Of a stretch of 64,000 nt of DNA, positions 14,359 through 23,059 are shown piece by piece. The stretch spans positions 310,001 to 374,000 of the forward strand of contig NZ_ATVO01000006.1 of assembly GCF_000420765.1 (NCBI RefSeq), given 5' to 3'. The stretch is from Sandarakinorhabdus limnophila DSM 17366. Lineage in GTDB: Bacteria; Pseudomonadota; Alphaproteobacteria; Sphingomonadales; Sphingomonadaceae. The notes under the pieces were generated by a model. That model was not told the origin of the DNA, ran no database searches, and saw only the letters and a list, made by a program, of their open reading frames with translations. The position numbers were made by a program, and so were the translations under genes. Within the stretch, counting starts at the first letter, position 1. Each line of letters opens with the position of its first letter.

Positions 14359-17280
14359 ATGAAGATTGCACTTGGAATCCGTGCCGGTCTGGTGGCCAGC
14401 GCATCGCTTATCGGGTTGGTTGCCTTGCCGGCATTCGCGCAAACCGCGCAGGCCGATGAAGACACTGGCATCGCCGAAATCGTCGTGACCGCACAGCGCA
14501 CGGCGCAAAGCCTGCAGGACGTGCCGATCGCGGTGACCGCCTTCGATGCCGGCGCCCTGCAGCGCCAGCAGATCAACAACCCGCTCGATATCCAGCTGAC
14601 CCTGCCCAACGTCACCTTCACCAAGGGCAACTTCACCGGTTCCAGCTTCACCATTCGCGGCATCGGCGATCTGTGCGTGGGCGTGACCTGCGATTCCGCC
14701 ACCGCCATCCACGCTGAAGGCATGCCGCTGTTCGCCACCCGCCTGTTCGAAGCCGAATTCTTCGATCTTGAGCGCGTTGAAGTGCTGCGCGGCCCGCAGG
14801 GCACGCTGTTCGGCCGCAACGCCACCGGCGGCGTCGTAAACTTCGTCAACGCCAAGCCGCGGATGGACGCCATCCATGCCGCAGGCGAAATCGAATACGG
14901 CAATTACGACTCGCTGCGTCTGAAGGGCATGTTCAACCTGCCCATCACCGACAATCTGGCGGTCCGTGTCGCCGGCACTTATCTGAAGCGCGATGGCTAC
15001 ACCACCAACGTGTTCAACAACACCCGCATCGATGGCCGCGATCTTTATGCCATCCGCGGCAGCATCCGCTGGGAACCGACGGAAAACACCACTGTCGACG
15101 CGATGGCCTATTATTTCCGCGAACAGGATGATCGCAACCGCAACCAGAAGCAGCTGTGCCAGACCGATCCGACCGGTGTGCTGGGCTGCTTGCCCGGTCG
15201 CCGCGACAACGGCTTCATCAATGCCAACACCACCTTTGTTGGCACGCTGACCAGCCGCGAATTCCTGACGACCCAGGGCGGCGCCGGTTTTGCCGCATTG
15301 GCCCTCGGAAGCGTCTATGGCACCGATCCGTACAACTACGCTGGCCACACCAACCCAACCGACGTGCGCGAGATCCGCACCGATTACACGCCGAAATATT
15401 TCGCCGAAGAAGAACAATATATGCTGCGCGTTCAGCATGACTTCGGCAGCATCAAGGCGCAGGTCACCGGCATGTACCAGCGCAACGCGGTGGACAGCTC
15501 GATCGACTATAACCAGAGCGTGTTCAACCCGGCCGTAGCCCGTGCCGCGATCACCAGCCTGCGCGCAATTTCGGCCGCCATTCCCGGCTTGACCAATGTT
15601 GCCAATGCCATCAGCAGCGGTGCCCAGTTCTGCACCTCGCAACCGGTCGAGAACGGCCTTGGTGCCTATGGCGGGTTCCGCGACTGCTCCGCGACCCCGC
15701 AGGATTTTGATCGGTCCAACCAGATCGTGCGCGGCAAGACCTTGGAAGCAATCGTCAGCTCTCAATTTGATGGCAAGTTCAACTTCCTGATCGGCGGTAT
15801 CTATGTGAACACCGTGCTGCCGGAAAACAGCTACTACGTGAACACTTGGGGCATCGACTATGTCACTGGCATCTTGGGCGCTGCCAACGGCGGCTACCTG
15901 GGCACGCCGTTCTTCCGCAACAACACCGCCCGCTACTCTCTGAAGAGCTATGGCATCTTCGGTGAAGCCTATTTGAACCTCACCGATAATCTCAAGATCA
16001 CCGCCGGCCTGCGCTACAACAACGACGAAAAGGCCGTCAGCGCGCGTTCGACGTTGGCCAGCTTCTTCGTGCCGTTCAGCACCACCGGCAGCGTCTTCAA
16101 CTCGCCGGCTGCCGCCGGCTTCGACGGCGATCCCAACCGCGCCGGCATCCAGCCCTTCTCCAATCGCGAAGTCAGCCAGAATGCCGTGACCGGGCGCTTC
16201 GTGCTCGACTGGAAGATCACCGAAGACAATCTGCTCTATGCGTCCTACTCGCGCGGCTACAAATCGGGCGGCATCAACCCGCCGCTGCAGCCGATCTTCG
16301 CGGTGCCGGACACGTTCACGCCGGAATTCGTGGACGCGTTTGAAATTGGTTCCAAGAACAGCTTCCTCGATGGCAAGCTGCGCGCCAACGTCACCGCCTT
16401 CTACTACAAGTATAAGGGCCTGCAGCTGAGCCGCATCACGGCGCGCACCTCGGTGAACGACAACGTTGATGCCAATGTCTACGGCCTGGAAGGCGAATTC
16501 ATCCTGTCGCCAACCCGCAACCTGCTGATCAACCTGAACGCGTCGTATCTGTACACCAAGGTGGCCAGCGACAAGTTCCTCGCCAACCCGCGCGATCCGT
16601 CGGGCGGCCGCAGCGATGCCGTGATCATCAAGGACATTTCCAACGGCGCCAACTGCGCCGTGGTCCCAACCACGGTCGGCAATGCCGCTGGTGCCAACGG
16701 CTTCGTAGGCCAGGCCAACACGCTGATCAACGCGGGTGCCATTCCGGGCCTGCAGGCCGGCGCCGGCCTGCGCGCTCCGTCGGCCTTCCCGACCGACAGC
16801 GGCCTGAACGGTGCCACCGGCGCCTTCTCGTTCTGCGGCGTGCTGCAGGCGCTGGCACCCACCGTGGGCGCAGCCTTCGGTGGTGTGCAGATGCTGCCGG
16901 AAGGCGTGCTGACCAACCTGCGCGGCAACCAGCTGCCGCAGGCGCCCACCTACAAGTTCTCGGCGGGTGTGCAGTATACCTTCCCGATCGGCGACAGCAT
17001 GAACCTCATCCCGCGCGTCGATCTGGCTCACACCGGCGAAAGCTTCGGCAACATCTTCAACGGTTCCATCAACCGTGTGCCGAGCTTCACCGTGATCAAC
17101 GCCCAGATCCAGTTCAACGGCCCGGATGACAAATTCTATGTCCGCGGCTTTGTGCAGAACCTGACGAACAACAGCGCCGTCACCGGCCTGTATGTCACCG
17201 ACCAGTCGTCGGGCCTGTTCACCAACATCTTCACGCTGGAACCCCGGCGTTACGGTGTGGCAGCGGGCTTCCGCTTCTGA
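14359..17280 (+). CDS. TonB-dependent receptor (large, Cys-containing loops)
   Basis: The 973-aa receptor starts at an ATG with GGGGAGG seven bases upstream and a signal peptide ending PAFAQTA. The N-terminal EIVVTAQRTAQSLQDVPIAVTAFDA is the classic sphingomonad plug start. RGIGD, FFDLERVEVLRGPQGTLFGRNATGGVVNFV then complete the plug (to ~residue 175), and the barrel ends RRYGVAAGFRF. Inserted loops contain Cys pairs (CVGVTC, CQTDPTGVLGC, CTSQ...RDCS, CAVVP/CGVL) likely to be disulfides. Such receptors import carbohydrates, siderophores or aromatic compounds; no linked enzymes identify the substrate here. It is followed by its own terminator. Confidence 0.9.
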   Translation: MKIALGIRAGLVASASLIGLVALPAFAQTAQADEDTGIAEIVVTAQRTAQSLQDVPIAVTAFDAGALQRQQINNPLDIQLTLPNVTFTKGNFTGSSFTIRGIGDLCVGVTCDSATAIHAEGMPLFATRLFEAEFFDLERVEVLRGPQGTLFGRNATGGVVNFVNAKPRMDAIHAAGEIEYGNYDSLRLKGMFNLPITDNLAVRVAGTYLKRDGYTTNVFNNTRIDGRDLYAIRGSIRWEPTENTTVDAMAYYFREQDDRNRNQKQLCQTDPTGVLGCLPGRRDNGFINANTTFVGTLTSREFLTTQGGAGFAALALGSVYGTDPYNYAGHTNPTDVREIRTDYTPKYFAEEEQYMLRVQHDFGSIKAQVTGMYQRNAVDSSIDYNQSVFNPAVARAAITSLRAISAAIPGLTNVANAISSGAQFCTSQPVENGLGAYGGFRDCSATPQDFDRSNQIVRGKTLEAIVSSQFDGKFNFLIGGIYVNTVLPENSYYVNTWGIDYVTGILGAANGGYLGTPFFRNNTARYSLKSYGIFGEAYLNLTDNLKITAGLRYNNDEKAVSARSTLASFFVPFSTTGSVFNSPAAAGFDGDPNRAGIQPFSNREVSQNAVTGRFVLDWKITEDNLLYASYSRGYKSGGINPPLQPIFAVPDTFTPEFVDAFEIGSKNSFLDGKLRANVTAFYYKYKGLQLSRITARTSVNDNVDANVYGLEGEFILSPTRNLLINLNASYLYTKVASDKFLANPRDPSGGRSDAVIIKDISNGANCAVVPTTVGNAAGANGFVGQANTLINAGAIPGLQAGAGLRAPSAFPTDSGLNGATGAFSFCGVLQALAPTVGAAFGGVQMLPEGVLTNLRGNQLPQAPTYKFSAGVQYTFPIGDSMNLIPRVDLAHTGESFGNIFNGSINRVPSFTVINAQIQFNGPDDKFYVRGFVQNLTNNSAVTGLYVTDQSSGLFTNIFTLEPRRYGVAAGFRF

Positions 17281-17306
17281 TCTGACCGGCAACGGTTGAA
17301 CCCCGC

Positions 17307-17340
17307 GGGGCGGCTGGCAACAGCCGCCCCGTTTGGTTTT
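17307..17340 (+). terminator. Terminator after the TonB receptor
   Basis: A 10-bp stem (17307-17316 with 17321-17330) with loop GCAA is followed by GTTTGGTTTT. Confidence 0.75.
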
Positions 17341-17445
17341 GGGCCAAAGGCGAAACCAGGTACGGCCATTGACTTTTGCCGCCCTGCCCCGCATTTGACC
17401 GCTGAATAAATCCGGGCGGACACCGCCCCCATTCACAGGAACACG

Positions 17446-19071
17446 ATGAGCTTTTCCGACCTGGGCCTTTCCGATGCCCTGCTGCGCGCCGTTGCAGACA
17501 GCGGCTATGAAACGCCCACGCCGATCCAGCGCCAGGCCATTCCGTCGGTGCTGATGGGCAAGGACATCATCGCCATCGCCCAGACCGGTACCGGCAAGAC
17601 CGCCAGCTTCGTGCTGCCGATGATCGATATCCTCGCCGAAGGCCGCAGCCGCGCCCTGATGCCACGCAGCCTGATCCTGGAACCGACCCGCGAACTGGCC
17701 CAGCAGGTTGCCGAGAATTTTGACAAGTACGGCAAGAACCACAAGCTGACGATGGCGCTGCTGATCGGCGGCGTTTCTATGGGCGATCAACTTGCGGCGC
17801 TGGAAAAGGGCGTCGATGTGCTGATCGCCACGCCGGGCCGCCTGATGGACCTGATGAACCGCGGCAAGATCTTGATGTCGGGCTGCGCCATGCTGGTGAT
17901 CGATGAAGCCGATCGCATGCTCGACATGGGCTTCATCCCGGATATCGAGACCATCTGTTCCAAGCTGCCGAAATCGCGGCAGACCCTGCTGTTTTCGGCC
18001 ACCATGCCGCCGCCGATCAAGAAGCTGGCCGACCAGTTCATGGAAAGCCCGAAGAGCATCGAGGTTGCGAGGGCCGCCAGCACCAACACCAACATCACCC
18101 AGTGGGTGGTGGTAACATCGAACCGCGAAAAGAAGGATCTGGTCCGCTCGTTTCTCGCCCAGGACGATGTGAAGACCGCCATCATCTTCTGCAACAAGAA
18201 GACGATGGTGCGCGATCTGGCGGACGTGCTGAAGCGCGCCCGCATGCCTGTGGGGCAGATCCATGGCGACATGGAGCAGAGCGACCGCATCCGCGAGCTC
18301 GACCGTTTCAAGCAGGGGGACATCACCATCCTGGTCGCTTCCGATGTCGCCGCGCGCGGCCTCGACGTGCCGGGCGTGTCCCACGTGATCAATTTCGACA
18401 TGCCGTGGCACCCGGATGATTATGTGCACCGGATCGGCCGCACGGGCAGAGCAGGCCGCACCGGCATCGCGATTTCCTTCGCGACGCCCGAGGATGCCGA
18501 AAATCTCGCCAATATCGAAAATCTGACCCGGCAGAAGATTGCCCGCTGGAAAGGCGATGCCGCCACCGTGCAGGTGACCGTGCCGGCAGCGGCGGAAGCC
18601 AGCGATGCAGCCGAAGCGCCCGCCGAGGAACGCAGCGGTGATCGCCGCCGGGCCCGCAAGCCGCGCCGTGACCGGGCAGACGATGGCGCGCCCCAGGCAT
18701 CCGCTCCGCCGGCCGCGCCAGTGGCTGAGGCCGAAGCCGCACCGCGATCCGATCGCCGTCGCCGCGACGAGCGTGCCCCGCGTGAAGCCCGCCCGCCCCG
18801 CGAAGCCCGGCCCGCCGGCGAAGCCCGCCCCCCGCGGGAAGCCCGCCCCCCGCGCGAGGCCCGCCCGCCCCGCGCCGAGCGTACGCCGTTGGGTGAAAAG
18901 CCGCGCACCGTGCGCCAGGCTGCGGCGGGTGATCCGCTGGCCAGTTACCGTTCCATTGCCCCGTCGGCGCCAGCGCGGCGCAACGATGAAGGCGATGGTG
19001 ACCGTTTTACCGGCTTTGGCCCCGAAGGTGTGCCGGGCTTCCTGTCCCGGCCGATCCGTACAGACGCCTGA
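17446..19071 (+). CDS. rhlE: DEAD-box RNA helicase, RhlE type
   Basis: The 541-aa ATP-dependent RNA helicase has the Q motif (YETPTPIQRQAIP), motif I AQTGTGKT, Ia PTRELAQQ, Ib TPGRLMDL, II DEADRMLDMGF and III SAT. IV (IIFCNKK), V ARGLDVPGVSHVINFD and VI HRIGRTGRAGR complete the helicase core (~residues 1-370). The tail is long, basic and Pro/Arg-rich, with six 6-residue units of the EARPPR type (residues ~446-481), as in other RhlE proteins where it binds RNA. Such helicases act in ribosome assembly and RNA decay at low temperature. It is transcribed alone. Confidence 0.92.
   Translation: MSFSDLGLSDALLRAVADSGYETPTPIQRQAIPSVLMGKDIIAIAQTGTGKTASFVLPMIDILAEGRSRALMPRSLILEPTRELAQQVAENFDKYGKNHKLTMALLIGGVSMGDQLAALEKGVDVLIATPGRLMDLMNRGKILMSGCAMLVIDEADRMLDMGFIPDIETICSKLPKSRQTLLFSATMPPPIKKLADQFMESPKSIEVARAASTNTNITQWVVVTSNREKKDLVRSFLAQDDVKTAIIFCNKKTMVRDLADVLKRARMPVGQIHGDMEQSDRIRELDRFKQGDITILVASDVAARGLDVPGVSHVINFDMPWHPDDYVHRIGRTGRAGRTGIAISFATPEDAENLANIENLTRQKIARWKGDAATVQVTVPAAAEASDAAEAPAEERSGDRRRARKPRRDRADDGAPQASAPPAAPVAEAEAAPRSDRRRRDERAPREARPPREARPAGEARPPREARPPREARPPRAERTPLGEKPRTVRQAAAGDPLASYRSIAPSAPARRNDEGDGDRFTGFGPEGVPGFLSRPIRTDA
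18781..18888 (+). repeat. 18-bp tandem repeat inside the helicase tail
   Basis: Six in-frame 18-bp units encode REARPP, REARPA, GEARPP, REARPP, REARPP and RAERTP. Third-position differences show that the units have diverged while keeping the peptide, so the repeat seems selected at protein level; unit number could vary between strains. Confidence 0.8.
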
Positions 19072-19129
19072 CGCTTGCTTCTGCCCTGCCGGCTGAAAAC
19101 GTGCCGGCGCTGGCTTTTGGGGTGCGTGC

Positions 19130-19919
19130 GTGTCGGGTGAATGGTTTGCCAACTATGTGAAGGCCCCGCGCCATCCCGGCAAAGGCAGGGTGATCCGCGC
19201 TCTGCTGGGTCTGCTTGATGGCCGCCGCCTGCCCTCCGTCTATGGCCCGCTGATGACCGTGCGCAGCCAGGATACCACCAACCGCTTTGCCCTGCTCGGC
19301 ACGCTGGCCGAAGATTAGCGCGACGTGCACGCCCTGATCATGGCGATGGCGCCGGGCGAATGCTTCATCGATATCGGCGCCAATCTGGGCCTGTTCACCA
19401 TGGTCGCCAGCCGCCACCTCGGCCCGGAAGGCCGCGTGGTCGCCTTTGAACCCAACCAGACGACATTCGCGGATCTCGCCGGCAACCTTGCTGCCAACAA
19501 CTGCACCAATGTCGTCACCGTCTGCGCCGGCGTGTCCAACGCCACAGCGCGTGTGGCGTTCGATCCCGGCCCGGCCGGGTCACAGCGGCATCGCCCACAT
19601 CAGCGAAAGCGGCAGCAGCGCCATCATGGTGCTGGGCAGCCAGCAGGTTGCCGATCTCATCCTCAACGTCGCCGCCGGCCGCCGCATCACCATCAAGATC
19701 GACGTGGAAGGCCATAAAAACCAGGTCATCGAAGCACTGATGCCGCTGCTCGGTGAAAGCCAGATCGCCAAGATGATCGTCGAAGTCGATCCCGACAATC
19801 TGCCAAAGCACGGCACCACCCGCCAGACGCTGTTCGCCCGGCTGGCCGAGAAGGGCCTGACGCCGAGCGTGAACGACCCCACGCGCCGACATTATAACGA
19901 AGTGTTCGTGCGGGCTTGA
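19130..19919 (+). pseudogene. FkbM-family methyltransferase pseudogene
   Basis: Conceptually joined, this encodes a SAM-dependent FkbM-type methyltransferase. From the GTG at 19130 the frame reads to ...NRFALLGTLAED and then hits an in-frame TAG (19316-19318). The same frame continues with ECFIDIGANLGLFTMVASRHLGPEGRVVAFEPNQ (motif I and post-I). Around 19570-19580, after FDPGPAG, the reading frame shifts by one base, and the C-terminal part HSGIAHISESG...ITIKIDVEGHKNQVIEAL...LPKHGTTRQ...NDPTRRHYNEVFVRA follows to 19919. Two independent lesions argue for a decayed gene rather than a single sequencing error. No neighbouring glycan genes remain to show its former partner. Confidence 0.85.
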
Positions 19920-19921
19920 GG

Positions 19922-19963
19922 AAAAGTGGCCTCAGGCCCTGCCCTCCGGAGGCCACTTTTTCT
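19922..19963. terminator. Bidirectional terminator
   Basis: A 12-bp stem (19922-19933 with 19949-19960) has A-rich sequence on the left and TTTTTCTTCT on the right, so it can work in both directions between the FkbM pseudogene and the leftward nitroreductase-like gene. Confidence 0.75.
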
Positions 19964-19965
19964 TC

Positions 19966-21177
19966 TCAGTACGCTCCGCCCGCTTCCTTCCACTGCTCCA
20001 CTTCCCACGCCATGCGCGCCGGTGGGCCAATCACGGCACTGACCGGGCGGCGCAGCGCAGCGCCGGCCGGGGCATCGGCCAGCCCCAGCCGGAACGCAAA
20101 ACTCGGCCGCCAGGCCGGATCATCGAGCAGGGCATCGGCAGCGCGGGCGAAGCGCGGCGGGGCGTGCAATTGGGCTTCACGGTCGATCATCTCGGGCAAC
20201 TGGTTCAGCGGCTGGGCGACCAGACCGGCAGAAGTGGCATTCAAATGCAGCCTCTGCCAGGCGCTGCCGACGAGCAGGGCGGAACGGCGATCATGCGGCC
20301 CAGGCGTGAGGATCAGGCCGAACAGCGAAGCGGTGGGCAGATGCACATCGCGGGTGGAGGCCAGCCAATATTTGCCTTCATCCGCTGCCGATTGTGCGGG
20401 CAGCATGGCCCCGGCGGTGGCCAGCCAGGGGGAGACGCCAGAGGTGGCCAACGTCAGCCCATCCATCAACCGTTCGGCGTCGCGGCGTTCGTGGCGGAAC
20501 CAGCGGTGGCTGTCGGCCATCATGGCAGCATCGCCGGTGATGGCGACCGTGGCCTCGTCAGTGAGGGCAGCAAAACGCTTGCCCAGCGGGCTCGACGCCG
20601 CGAACAACGCGACCTTCACGCCGGCAAAGGCCGGAAAAGCCAGCACGGCCGCCAGCTTTGCCTCGCTCACCGGCCCGCCGCGCCAGGCGCCGCGGTGGGT
20701 GTGGCGCCGCGCGATGAACGGCAGCAGCGGGTGCGCGGCAGGCCCGCTGCCATCGGGACCGAGGATAACACGGGCAACATGGGCCGGATTCTGGGGATCG
20801 GGCAGCAGCTTCACCTTTGCTGCCCGGCCCAGCGCTGTGCTGGCCAGCGCCATGTTGTGGATTGCCCCGCCCAGCCCGGCCAGCCGCTCGCGGCCAAACG
20901 GATCCATCGTGCCAAGATTCCGGCCAGGCACCTCGAAGATATCGACGCCGAAGCGGCCGATGGCGAACGTCCACGGCTGAGTATTGTGCGGACTGGACGC
21001 CAGCACGCCGGCACCCACCAGCTTCAACGGGCCGGCCTGGCGCTGGCTGGCCCAATCATCCCACGCCGCCAGCGCCGGATTGTCGCCGCCCAGCAAGCCC
21101 TGCTGCCACGCGCGGCCGGCCAACCCGGCGACAGCGAGGCCGCCGGCGCCGATCAGCAAGCGGCGGCGGGCGATCAT
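19966..21177 (-). CDS. Tat-exported nitroreductase-like flavoprotein
   Basis: The 403-aa protein starts MIARRRLLIGAGGLAVAGLAG, a twin-arginine signal. The ATG at 21177 overlaps the stop of the upstream gene, which decides the start. The mature part has the features of the periplasmic nitroreductase-like family: AGVLASSPHNTQPWTF, DPFGRERLAGLGGAIHNMALAS, FIARRHTHRGAW, ADSHRWFRH, and a C-terminal ALLVGSAWQRLHLNATSAGLVAQPLNQLPEMI. The Tat route fits a prefolded FMN protein. Its substrate is unknown. It is the second gene of a unit with the sterol-desaturase-family protein. Confidence 0.8.
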   Translation of the reverse strand: MIARRRLLIGAGGLAVAGLAGRAWQQGLLGGDNPALAAWDDWASQRQAGPLKLVGAGVLASSPHNTQPWTFAIGRFGVDIFEVPGRNLGTMDPFGRERLAGLGGAIHNMALASTALGRAAKVKLLPDPQNPAHVARVILGPDGSGPAAHPLLPFIARRHTHRGAWRGGPVSEAKLAAVLAFPAFAGVKVALFAASSPLGKRFAALTDEATVAITGDAAMMADSHRWFRHERRDAERLMDGLTLATSGVSPWLATAGAMLPAQSAADEGKYWLASTRDVHLPTASLFGLILTPGPHDRRSALLVGSAWQRLHLNATSAGLVAQPLNQLPEMIDREAQLHAPPRFARAADALLDDPAWRPSFAFRLGLADAPAGAALRRPVSAVIGPPARMAWEVEQWKEAGGAY

Positions 21178-22103
21178 TCGGCCGGAACGGCCGAAGGTGG
21201 CAGCGATGCTGGCGGTGCGGTTTCGGCCTGCCACTGTGCCCGCAAGGCATCGGCGGTTTCACCCGACAGCGCGCCCGGCGGGCCGAAGGCGGCCACAAAG
21301 GCAGTTTTCAGGCTGCGGGCGCGGGCGACATCGCGGAAAATGCCCACCCATTCGTGGACCGCGACCCACAAGGGATTGAAGGTGCCCAGGTTGCGGATGA
21401 TGCCATAGCGCGGCGGTTCATCGGCGCGCTCCGCTTCGAACGTGCCGAACAGCTTGTCCCAGATGATGAACACGCCGGCATAATTGCGATCGAGATAGCG
21501 CGGATTGGTGCCGTGGTGGACGCGGTGGTGCGACGGCGTGTTCATCACCGCTTCGAACCAGCGCGGCATCTTCCCGATCACCTCGGTGTGGATCCAGAAC
21601 TGATAGATCAGGTTGAGCCCACCGCAGAAGGCCACCAGCTCGATCGGTAAGCCGATGAAAAACAAGGGCAGCTTGATGATGAAGGTGAGGCCGAACAGCC
21701 CGGTCCACGTCTGCCGCAGCGCCGTGGACAGGTTATAATGCTGCGATGAGTGGTGGATCACATGTGCCGCCCAGGCCCAACGGATGCGGTGGCCGGCGCG
21801 GTGGATCCAGTAATAGGCCAGATCATCGATCAAGAAGCACAGCGCAAAGCTCCACCACGCCACCGGGATATCGAACATCCGGTGCTGCCACAGCCACAGC
21901 GCCAGGCCGGTGACGCTGCCGGCCAGCAGCGCGCCGCTGATGGTGTTGCCCAGGCCCATGGCCAGGCTGGTGCCGGTGTCGCGCCAATCATAATCGCCGC
22001 GCCAGCCCATGCGGACCGCCACCAGTTCGATGATGATGCTGATCACGAACACGGGGATGGCGATGGCCACCGGATCGGCGCTGAGGATGGACTGCCAGTT
22101 CAC
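21174..22103 (-). CDS. Sterol desaturase / fatty acid hydroxylase family membrane protein
   Basis: The 309-aa integral membrane protein has several hydrophobic helices and the di-iron histidine clusters of the family: HRAGH, HVIHHSSQHYN and HHRVHHGTN, with a further His in FWIHTEVIG. The family inserts oxygen or double bonds in lipids, sterols and carotenoids. Pairing with a Tat-exported flavoprotein through a 4-base overlap suggests a joint envelope redox step; this is inference. The start overlaps the stop of the next upstream gene as well, so three to four genes form one leftward operon. Confidence 0.88.
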   Translation of the reverse strand: MNWQSILSADPVAIAIPVFVISIIIELVAVRMGWRGDYDWRDTGTSLAMGLGNTISGALLAGSVTGLALWLWQHRMFDIPVAWWSFALCFLIDDLAYYWIHRAGHRIRWAWAAHVIHHSSQHYNLSTALRQTWTGLFGLTFIIKLPLFFIGLPIELVAFCGGLNLIYQFWIHTEVIGKMPRWFEAVMNTPSHHRVHHGTNPRYLDRNYAGVFIIWDKLFGTFEAERADEPPRYGIIRNLGTFNPLWVAVHEWVGIFRDVARARSLKTAFVAAFGPPGALSGETADALRAQWQAETAPPASLPPSAVPAE

Positions 22104-22483
22104 AGCCGACCCGCCCAGCGCATCGCCACCGCTTCGCCCAGATCAAGCATGGTTTCGGGGAACATCGCTTCATCGGGGCGCACGCGCAGCAGGCCGCCGG
22201 CACGGGCGACGATGGGGGCTTCCAAGGGCCGCACCACGAAACGATCGCCCAACGGTCGCACCAGCGCAACGCGACCATCGTGCGCCGCCACCAGCGCGCC
22301 GCTGCCATCGCGGCTCACAGCGGCTTCTGCGGCGCGAAAGCCCGGCAGCGCCTCGGCCACCAGCCGCACTGCCAGCGCTGGATCGTCAATCTGTGGCCGG
22401 CGCGCAAAACCAAACAGTCGCGCCAACACGACCAAGGCCACCACACCAATGACGGAGAATGCCAGCATGCCCAAGCGGTCCAT
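22100..22483 (-). CDS. Small membrane-anchored protein of unknown function
   Basis: The 127-aa protein has an N-terminal transmembrane helix (MLAFSVIGVVALVVLARLFGF) and a soluble region rich in short beta-type segments: AVSRDGSGALVAAHDGRVALVRPLGDRFVVRPL. No family is recognised with confidence. The ATG at 22483 overlaps the stop of the phosphatase-like gene (TGATG) and its stop overlaps the desaturase start, so it is translated as part of this operon. Confidence 0.75.
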   Translation of the reverse strand: MDRLGMLAFSVIGVVALVVLARLFGFARRPQIDDPALAVRLVAEALPGFRAAEAAVSRDGSGALVAAHDGRVALVRPLGDRFVVRPLEAPIVARAGGLLRVRPDEAMFPETMLDLGEAVAMRWAGRL

Positions 22484-22908
22484 CAGCGCGGCGCCAATTG
22501 CTTCAGCATGGGCAGCAGCCCGGCAACATTGTAGCCGCCTTCGCCCGCCGCCGCGATGATTTCGGTCGGATCGCCGCCCTGTTTTGCCGCCGCCAGCGCC
22601 CACAGATTGCAACTGCGCGTGCCGGAACGGCAGAAGGCCAGCACCGGCCCATGGTTCAAGGCGCTCACCATCGCTTCGACCTGATCGAGATTGAAGCCGG
22701 TGTGATCGATGGGAATGGCGACAAACGCCAGCCCCGCCGCGTGCGCCGCCGCCTCGATGTCCGCGCCCGGCGGCTGATCCAGGCTCTCGCCATCTGGCCG
22801 GTTGTTGACGATGGTGCGGAACCCCTGCGCAGCGGCAAGCGCCACATCTTCGGGCGCGATCTGCGGAGCGACGGACACAGCCTGAGTGATGCGGGTGAAC
22901 ATACGCAT
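22483..22908 (-). CDS. TIGR01244-family sulfur transferase/phosphatase-like protein (Blh-type)
   Basis: The 141-aa protein shows the beta-lactamase-hydrolase-like (DUF442) fold: RITQAVSVAPQIAPEDVALAAAQGFRTIVNNRPDGES, IPIDHTGFNLDQVEAM, and the active-site loop FCRSGTRSCNLWAL with a catalytic Cys and Arg. It ends GYNVAGLLPMLKQL. Members act as tyrosine-phosphatase or rhodanese-like domains, often near sulfide oxidation genes. The start is taken at the ATG of MRMFTRI; an ATG two codons later is equally plausible and an upstream start at 22977 looks unlike the family. It heads a leftward operon with overlapping genes. Confidence 0.8.
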   Translation of the reverse strand: MRMFTRITQAVSVAPQIAPEDVALAAAQGFRTIVNNRPDGESLDQPPGADIEAAAHAAGLAFVAIPIDHTGFNLDQVEAMVSALNHGPVLAFCRSGTRSCNLWALAAAKQGGDPTEIIAAAGEGGYNVAGLLPMLKQLAPR

Positions 22909-23059
22909 GAGGTTAGGCCCAGAGGCGCTGGGGCTCAATAGGGGATGGTGCAGGTTATGATCATAAGCTGTGATCATGCATCACGGCAGCGCCCTTGCTT
23001 GTGACAGTTGGCTGCAGCCGGCGGCCGCCTATTCTGCTGGCCAACAAGGAGCACGCAAC

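Noticed and set aside
18781-18888. Possible CRISPR-like or satellite repeat
   Set aside because: Units are contiguous, in frame and code for a helicase tail; there are no spacers.
14281-19152. A 1623-codon open frame on the minus strand
   Set aside because: It is exactly antisense to the TonB receptor and the helicase. Long antisense frames are expected in such GC-rich genes, and its composition is non-protein-like.
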